Positions 14,510 through 18,918 of a DNA stretch of 18,918 nucleotides are shown piece after piece. The stretch spans positions 1 to 18,918 of the forward strand of contig JBILMZ010000041.1 of NCBI GenBank assembly GCA_044375275.1, given 5' to 3'. The notes beneath the pieces were generated by a model. That model saw only the letters and a program-made list of their open reading frames with translations, was not told the origin of the DNA and made no database searches. The position numbers were made by a program, and so were the translations under genes. Origin of the DNA: SZUA-430 sp044375275 (GTDB lineage: Bacteria; Pseudomonadota; Alphaproteobacteria; Micropepsales; Micropepsaceae). Within the stretch, counting starts at the first letter, position 1; each line of letters begins with the position of its first letter.

Positions 14510-15170
14510 GTCCTTGTCCTCTCGCTTGGCAGCCATCCAGTCCCGGCAATGCATCCCCTGGACCAAAAGTCACCGGTGCCTCTTCCCAGTCGCGGTCCAT
14601 GGCCTCGAGACTGTCGTCGTCCCGCCCTCCGCCGCGCATGATCTCTGCAAGTGCTTCACGATCAACTGTCTTGGACGCCAATGAAACCAGGGCCCCAAAC
14701 ACGGCCGCATAGGGAGTTCCCTTATCCATCGCCCGCTGCCGAAGGGCTTCGATGACGGGCGCAGCGTCTGAAAGAATGGTTCGCGCTGTGCGGTCCGGCA
14801 TCAGGGACAGGAACTCTGCAAATAGTGGCAGGAAGTCCGGCAACTCTGATCCCGTATGCGAAAACCCATGGAACTTGTAAAGCGTCTGCAGGCGCACCAT
14901 GGCCTGCCCTCGCTCCCGCGCTTCCCCATAAAGATGTTCGTACAGATGAAGGGACATGGAACGCGTACGATCAAAGAGCCGGATGTACCCATCCTGCAGG
15001 TCCATGAGATCCTGCCCCTCAAGTTCAGTACACAATGCGCGCAACGCATCGATGTGTAGCATTTCGAGTTGCTGCTCTTGTTCAAACACCGCGACAATCT
15101 CAGGCAATGCCTCAATCAGGACATCCGACGGATAAGTGAGTAGCGAACCCAACGCTCGGTAGGTTTTCAT
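14502..15170 (-). CDS. narJ: Nitrate reductase assembly chaperone (delta)
   Basis: A 222-residue all-helical protein of the NarJ/DmsD/TorD chaperone family. It is not part of the final enzyme; it binds apo-NarG and allows molybdenum cofactor insertion and membrane attachment. Recognisable parts are the start MKTYRALGSLLTYPS, the central LFDRTRSMSLHLYEHLYGEA and the GSELPDFLPLFAEFL segment. The C-terminal about 40 residues are acidic and variable. The ATG at 15170 shares one base with the narH stop (TGATG), indicating coupled translation, and its own end overlaps narI. Confidence 0.95.
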   Translation of the reverse strand: MKTYRALGSLLTYPSDVLIEALPEIVAVFEQEQQLEMLHIDALRALCTELEGQDLMDLQDGYIRLFDRTRSMSLHLYEHLYGEARERGQAMVRLQTLYKFHGFSHTGSELPDFLPLFAEFLSLMPDRTARTILSDAAPVIEALRQRAMDKGTPYAAVFGALVSLASKTVDREALAEIMRGGGRDDDSLEAMDRDWEEAPVTFGPGDALPGLDGCQARGQGHV

Positions 15171-16693
15171 CACATCGTCTCCGTCGGTGTATTCTCGCGC
15201 CACTTCTTCATGCCGAACAGTGAAGCCTCGCTGCTGCCATCAGAGCAGTTGTTGCCAAACGAGAAGCCGCACGCCCCCCTCAGGTCATAGGCGTTTTCGG
15301 CATACTCGCGATGGGTCGAGGGGATCACGAAGCGGTCTTCATAGGCCGCCAGCGCCATGATCTTGTACATTTCCTCGATCTGAAGACGCGTCATGCCGAC
15401 CTCTTCGAGAACAGCAGCATTCTCCTGCCGTTCGACATGCCTGGATCGCATGTAGACCCGCATGGCAAACAACCGCCGCAAAGCTTCCTCGACGGGTCGC
15501 GTATCACCCGCAGTCAGGAGATTGGCGAGGTATCGCATCGGAATCCTGAGTTTCGAGAGATCCGGCAACGCGCCGTCAAACCCGATATGGCTGGATTGCA
15601 CCGCCGTCTGGATGGGCGAGAGTGGCGGCACGTACCAGACCATCGGCAGCGTCCGGTATTCCGGATGAAGCGGGAAAGCCACCTTCCACTCCATCGCCAT
15701 CTTGTAGACTGGCGAATTCCGGGCCCCTTCAATCCACGCGTCCGGAATACCAGCCTCCCTCGCCGCTTCGATCACCTTCGGATCGTTCGGATCAAGGAAG
15801 ATGTCCAGTTGGGCCTGGTAGAGATCCTTCTCGTTGGGAACACTCGCTGCCTGCTCGATGCGATCCGCATCGTAGAGCAGAACGCCCAGATAGCGGATAC
15901 GCCCGACACAGGTCTCTGAACAGACAGTTGGCTGTCCCGCCTCGATACGCGGATAGCAGAAGATGCACTTCTCGGACTTGCCGCTCACATAGTTGTAATA
16001 GATCTTTTTGTAGGGACAGGCACTGACGCACATGCGCCACCCGCGGCACTTGTCCTGGTCGATAAGCACGATGCCATCTTCCTCGCGCTTGTAGACAGCA
16101 CCCGACGGGCAGGCCGCAACACATGCCGGATTGAGGCAGTGTTCGCACAGGCGCGGGAGATACATCATGAAGGTCTTTTCAAACTGGCCGTAGATCTCCT
16201 TCTGGATGCCCTCGAAGTTCGCATCCTTGCTGCGCTTCTCGAACTCACCACCCAGGATTTCCTCCCAGTTGGGACCCCACTCGATCTTCTCCATGCGTTG
16301 TCCGGTGATGAGGGATATGGGCCTCGCGACGGGCACAGCCTTTGACTCACCCGCTGTCTGCAGATGCTCATAGTCGAACGTAAAGGGCTCGTAGTAGTCG
16401 TCAATTTCGGGCATGTCCGGGTTGGCGAATATCTTGGCAAGAATGCGGAACTTCCCGCCCATGCGTGGCTCGATACGCCCATTGCCCTTGCGGACCCATC
16501 CCCCTTTCCACTTCTTCTGGTTCTCCCAGTCCTTCGGATAACCGATGCCAGGCTTAGTCTCGACATTGTTGAACCAGGCGTACTGGACGCCATCCCGGTT
16601 GGTCCAAACGTTCTTGCAGGACACGGAGCAGGTATGACACCCGATGCACTTGTCGAGATTGAGTACCATTCCAATCTGCGCACGGACTTTCAT
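15170..16693 (-). CDS. narH: Respiratory nitrate reductase beta subunit (Fe-S)
   Basis: A 507-residue electron-transfer subunit carrying four iron-sulfur centres between NarI hemes and NarG. The cysteine clusters are complete: C16/C19/C22/C26 (CIGCHTCSVSC), C183/C186/C191/C195, C216-W219-C222-C226 (CRGWRMCVSACPYKK) and C243/C246/C258/C262. The tryptophan in place of a cysteine in the third group is the hallmark of the [3Fe-4S] centre in NarH. The ATG at 16693 (MKVRAQIGMV) is preceded by AGGAG 6-7 bases upstream, whereas the frame extends 31 unrelated codons further. It begins 10 bases after the narG stop and ends within the narJ start. Confidence 0.97.
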   Translation of the reverse strand: MKVRAQIGMVLNLDKCIGCHTCSVSCKNVWTNRDGVQYAWFNNVETKPGIGYPKDWENQKKWKGGWVRKGNGRIEPRMGGKFRILAKIFANPDMPEIDDYYEPFTFDYEHLQTAGESKAVPVARPISLITGQRMEKIEWGPNWEEILGGEFEKRSKDANFEGIQKEIYGQFEKTFMMYLPRLCEHCLNPACVAACPSGAVYKREEDGIVLIDQDKCRGWRMCVSACPYKKIYYNYVSGKSEKCIFCYPRIEAGQPTVCSETCVGRIRYLGVLLYDADRIEQAASVPNEKDLYQAQLDIFLDPNDPKVIEAAREAGIPDAWIEGARNSPVYKMAMEWKVAFPLHPEYRTLPMVWYVPPLSPIQTAVQSSHIGFDGALPDLSKLRIPMRYLANLLTAGDTRPVEEALRRLFAMRVYMRSRHVERQENAAVLEEVGMTRLQIEEMYKIMALAAYEDRFVIPSTHREYAENAYDLRGACGFSFGNNCSDGSSEASLFGMKKWRENTPTETM

Positions 16694-16703
16694 GTTATTT
16701 CTC

Positions 16704-18918
16704 CTATTCCGCAGCCTGAGTGGACTCGAGCGGCCCTTCCAGCCAGTCGACGACCGACATCTTGCGCAGCACCACAAACTCGTCACGGTTGGAACCGACA
16801 GTTCCGTAGTAGTTGAACCCGTATGACAACTGAGCGTAACCGCCGATCATATGCGTCGGCTTCGTGACGGCGCGCGTGACCGAATTGTGGATGCCACGCG
16901 TCTTGGTGGTTTCGGATCCGGGGACATTCACGATCTTCTCCTGTGCATGGTACATCAGGCAAAGACCTGGCTTCACGCGCTGGCTGACAACCGCACGCGC
17001 GGACAGGGCGCCATTCGCGTTGAAAAGCTCAATCCAGTCGTTGTCCACGATCCCGGCCGTCTTGGCGTCATCTTCACTGATCCAGACGATCGGCCCACCG
17101 CGCGAAAGTGTCAGCTGAAGCAGGTTGTCAGTGTACGTTGAATGGATGCCCCATTTCTGATGCGGCGTGATGAAGTTAAGGACGATTTCCTGATTGCCAT
17201 TTTCCTTGGTACCAAGCAGCGGCTTGACCGTCTTCAGATCCACGGGCGGCTTGTAGGTTACAAACCCTTCCCCAAAGGCCCTCATCCACGGGTGATCCAC
17301 GTAGAGCTGTTGCCGGCCCGTCAGAGTTCTCCACGGAATGCGCTCGTGCACGTTTGTATAGCCGGCGTTGTAGGACACATGCTCCGATTCAAGTCCCGAC
17401 CACGTAGGCGACGAGATGATCTTGCGGGGTTGCGCCACCACATCCCTGAACCGGATCTTGTCATCCTCCCGGGATTTGGCGAGGTGCGCATGCTCCCGCC
17501 CGGTGATCTTCGACAGGGCGTCCCATGCCTTGACGGCCACCTCACCATTGGTTTCCGGAGCCAGGGACAGTATGACTTCCGACGCGTCGATGTCTGTTTC
17601 AATGCGGGGCATTCCCTTCGTCGGCCCCTCATCAGTGACGACACCGTTCAACTTGCGCAAGAACTCGACTTCATGCGTCGTGTTCCACGCGATGCCCTTT
17701 CCGCCGTTGCCAATCTTCTCCATGAGCGGACCAAGCGCCGTAAAGCGCTTGTAGACGTTTGGATAGTCTCGTTCGACAACCACAACACTCGGCATGGTCT
17801 TGCCCGGAATGGCCTCGCACTCACCCTTTCTCCAGTCTTTCGGTTCAAACGCCTGACCCAACTCGCCAGGAGTGTCATGGAGAAGCGGGACCAGGACAGT
17901 GTCCCTCTCGACACCCAGCTGACCGGGAGAAAGCTCCGACACCTTGCGTGCGAAGCCTTTGAAAATGTCCCAGTCACTGCGACACTCCCAGAGGGGATCC
18001 ACCGCCTTTGTCAGCGGATGAATGAAGGGATGCATGTCCGAGGTATTGAGGTCGTTCTTTTCGTACCAGGTGGCTGTTGGCAGGACAATGTCCGAATACA
18101 TGCAGGTCGACGACATCCGGAAGTCGATCGTCACGACGAGGTCCAGTTTTCCCTCCGGCGCCTCGTCATGCCACTTGACCTCACGCGGCCTCTGTTCGCC
18201 CGTGTCACCAAGATCCTTGCCCTGAACGCCGTGCTTGGTGCCGATAAGGTGCTTGAGAAAGTACTCATGCCCCTTGCCGCTGGATCCCAGAAGATTTGAG
18301 CGCCAGACGAAAAGGTTGCGTGGAAAGTTCGCCGGGTCATCGGGGTCTTCGCAGGACATCTCCAGCTGGCCTGACTTCAAACCTTCGGCAACAAACTGCG
18401 GGACCGGCTTTCCGACTCGCTCTGCCTGCGCTGCAATGTGAAGAGGGTTCGTCTTGAGCTGCGGCGCTGACGGAAGCCATCCCATTCGTTCCGCACGCAC
18501 GTTGAAATCAATCAGGCTGCAGTCCCAATCGCCGGGCTCGGCCGTAGGAGACAGGATCTCGGATACCTTCAGCTTCTCGTAGCGCCACTGATCGGTGTGC
18601 GCGTAGAAAAAACTGGTGGAGTTCATCTGCCGTGGCGGCCGTGCCCAGTCCAGCGCAAACGCGAGCGCGGTCCAGCCTGGTTGCGGACGCAGCTTCTCTT
18701 GCCCAACATAATGTGCCCACCCGCCACCGGACTGCCCGATGCATCCGCACATGGTCAGCATCGAAATGATGCCGCGATAGATCATGTCCATGTGGTACCA
18801 GTGATTGATCCCGGCCCCCAGAATCACCATGGACTTGCCCTGGGTTTTGGAGGCGTTGTCTGCAAACTCACGCGCGGTCAGGATTATGTCGTGCCGGCGA
18901 ACACCCGTAACCATTTCG
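16704..18918 (-). CDS. narG: Respiratory nitrate reductase alpha subunit, C-terminal part
   Basis: About 737 residues of the catalytic molybdenum subunit; the frame stays open through the right edge, so the N-terminal roughly 500 residues with the [4Fe-4S] site and the Mo-ligand aspartate lie outside the window. Family features present are GAGINHWYHMDMIYRG, GQSGGGWAHYVGQEKLRPQP, DIVLPTATWYEKNDLNTSD with MHPFIHP, and the cofactor-binding C-terminal beta-barrel region with GGYAQLSYGFNYYGT. NarG reduces nitrate to nitrite on the cytoplasmic face of the inner membrane. The stop TAG (16706-16704) lies 10 bases before narH. No break or frameshift was seen in the visible part. Confidence 0.97.
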   Translation of the reverse strand, partial: EMVTGVRRHDIILTAREFADNASKTQGKSMVILGAGINHWYHMDMIYRGIISMLTMCGCIGQSGGGWAHYVGQEKLRPQPGWTALAFALDWARPPRQMNSTSFFYAHTDQWRYEKLKVSEILSPTAEPGDWDCSLIDFNVRAERMGWLPSAPQLKTNPLHIAAQAERVGKPVPQFVAEGLKSGQLEMSCEDPDDPANFPRNLFVWRSNLLGSSGKGHEYFLKHLIGTKHGVQGKDLGDTGEQRPREVKWHDEAPEGKLDLVVTIDFRMSSTCMYSDIVLPTATWYEKNDLNTSDMHPFIHPLTKAVDPLWECRSDWDIFKGFARKVSELSPGQLGVERDTVLVPLLHDTPGELGQAFEPKDWRKGECEAIPGKTMPSVVVVERDYPNVYKRFTALGPLMEKIGNGGKGIAWNTTHEVEFLRKLNGVVTDEGPTKGMPRIETDIDASEVILSLAPETNGEVAVKAWDALSKITGREHAHLAKSREDDKIRFRDVVAQPRKIISSPTWSGLESEHVSYNAGYTNVHERIPWRTLTGRQQLYVDHPWMRAFGEGFVTYKPPVDLKTVKPLLGTKENGNQEIVLNFITPHQKWGIHSTYTDNLLQLTLSRGGPIVWISEDDAKTAGIVDNDWIELFNANGALSARAVVSQRVKPGLCLMYHAQEKIVNVPGSETTKTRGIHNSVTRAVTKPTHMIGGYAQLSYGFNYYGTVGSNRDEFVVLRKMSVVDWLEGPLESTQAAE

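Noticed and set aside
17142..18299. A 385-codon open frame on the plus strand
   Set aside because: Antisense to narG, whose protein motifs are unambiguous.

Overview
The window is GC-rich chromosomal DNA with tight gene packing, several overlapping start/stop codons and SD-preceded ATGs. Gene content (LolD-type ABC ATPase, VIT, FNT and SulP transporters, narGHJI followed by a cytoplasmic PpiC, MerR-like/VWA/ARPP-1 genes) fits a Gram-negative proteobacterium. An alphaproteobacterium is the most likely assignment, inferred from protein style rather than a marker gene. No tRNA, rRNA or CRISPR array was seen.

Left part (1-4890): the 3' end of a lolD-like gene (+) converges on a minus-strand transporter pair, FNT channel (1472-2338) followed by VIT/CCC1 metal transporter (673-1374). 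A divergent intergenic region with a perfect 12-bp palindrome separates these from a large plus-strand SulP-STAS-cyclic-nucleotide-binding fusion transporter (2602-4812).

Middle part (4890-8470): a minus-strand cassette, read in the order MerR-like regulator (8344-7529), VWA protein with intact MIDAS (7347-5983), ARPP-1/DUF6569 protein (5878-4892). A near-consensus sigma-70 promoter precedes the regulator, and a 20-bp hairpin sits between the VWA and ARPP-1 genes. All three products appear cytosolic. This cassette is the best candidate for a poorly described system.

Accessory part (8470-13025): a divergent HNH-nuclease/HIT-domain fusion whose catalytic histidine triad appears lost, a gene-poor stretch with an IS3-type orfA remnant, then a two-gene DNA-repair operon (photolyase-like FAD protein with inverted domain order, then an Nei/Fpg-type glycosylase), and a second gene-poor stretch with an 11-bp direct repeat of IS-end type.

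Right part (13026-18918): a minus-strand respiratory nitrate reductase operon narG (5' end outside the window), narH, narJ, narI and ppiC, with translationally coupled junctions from narH onward. NarGHI forms the membrane-bound quinol:nitrate reductase, NarJ is its assembly chaperone, and PpiC probably assists folding. The FNT channel could move nitrite or formate for this pathway, but it lies far from the operon and the link is inference.
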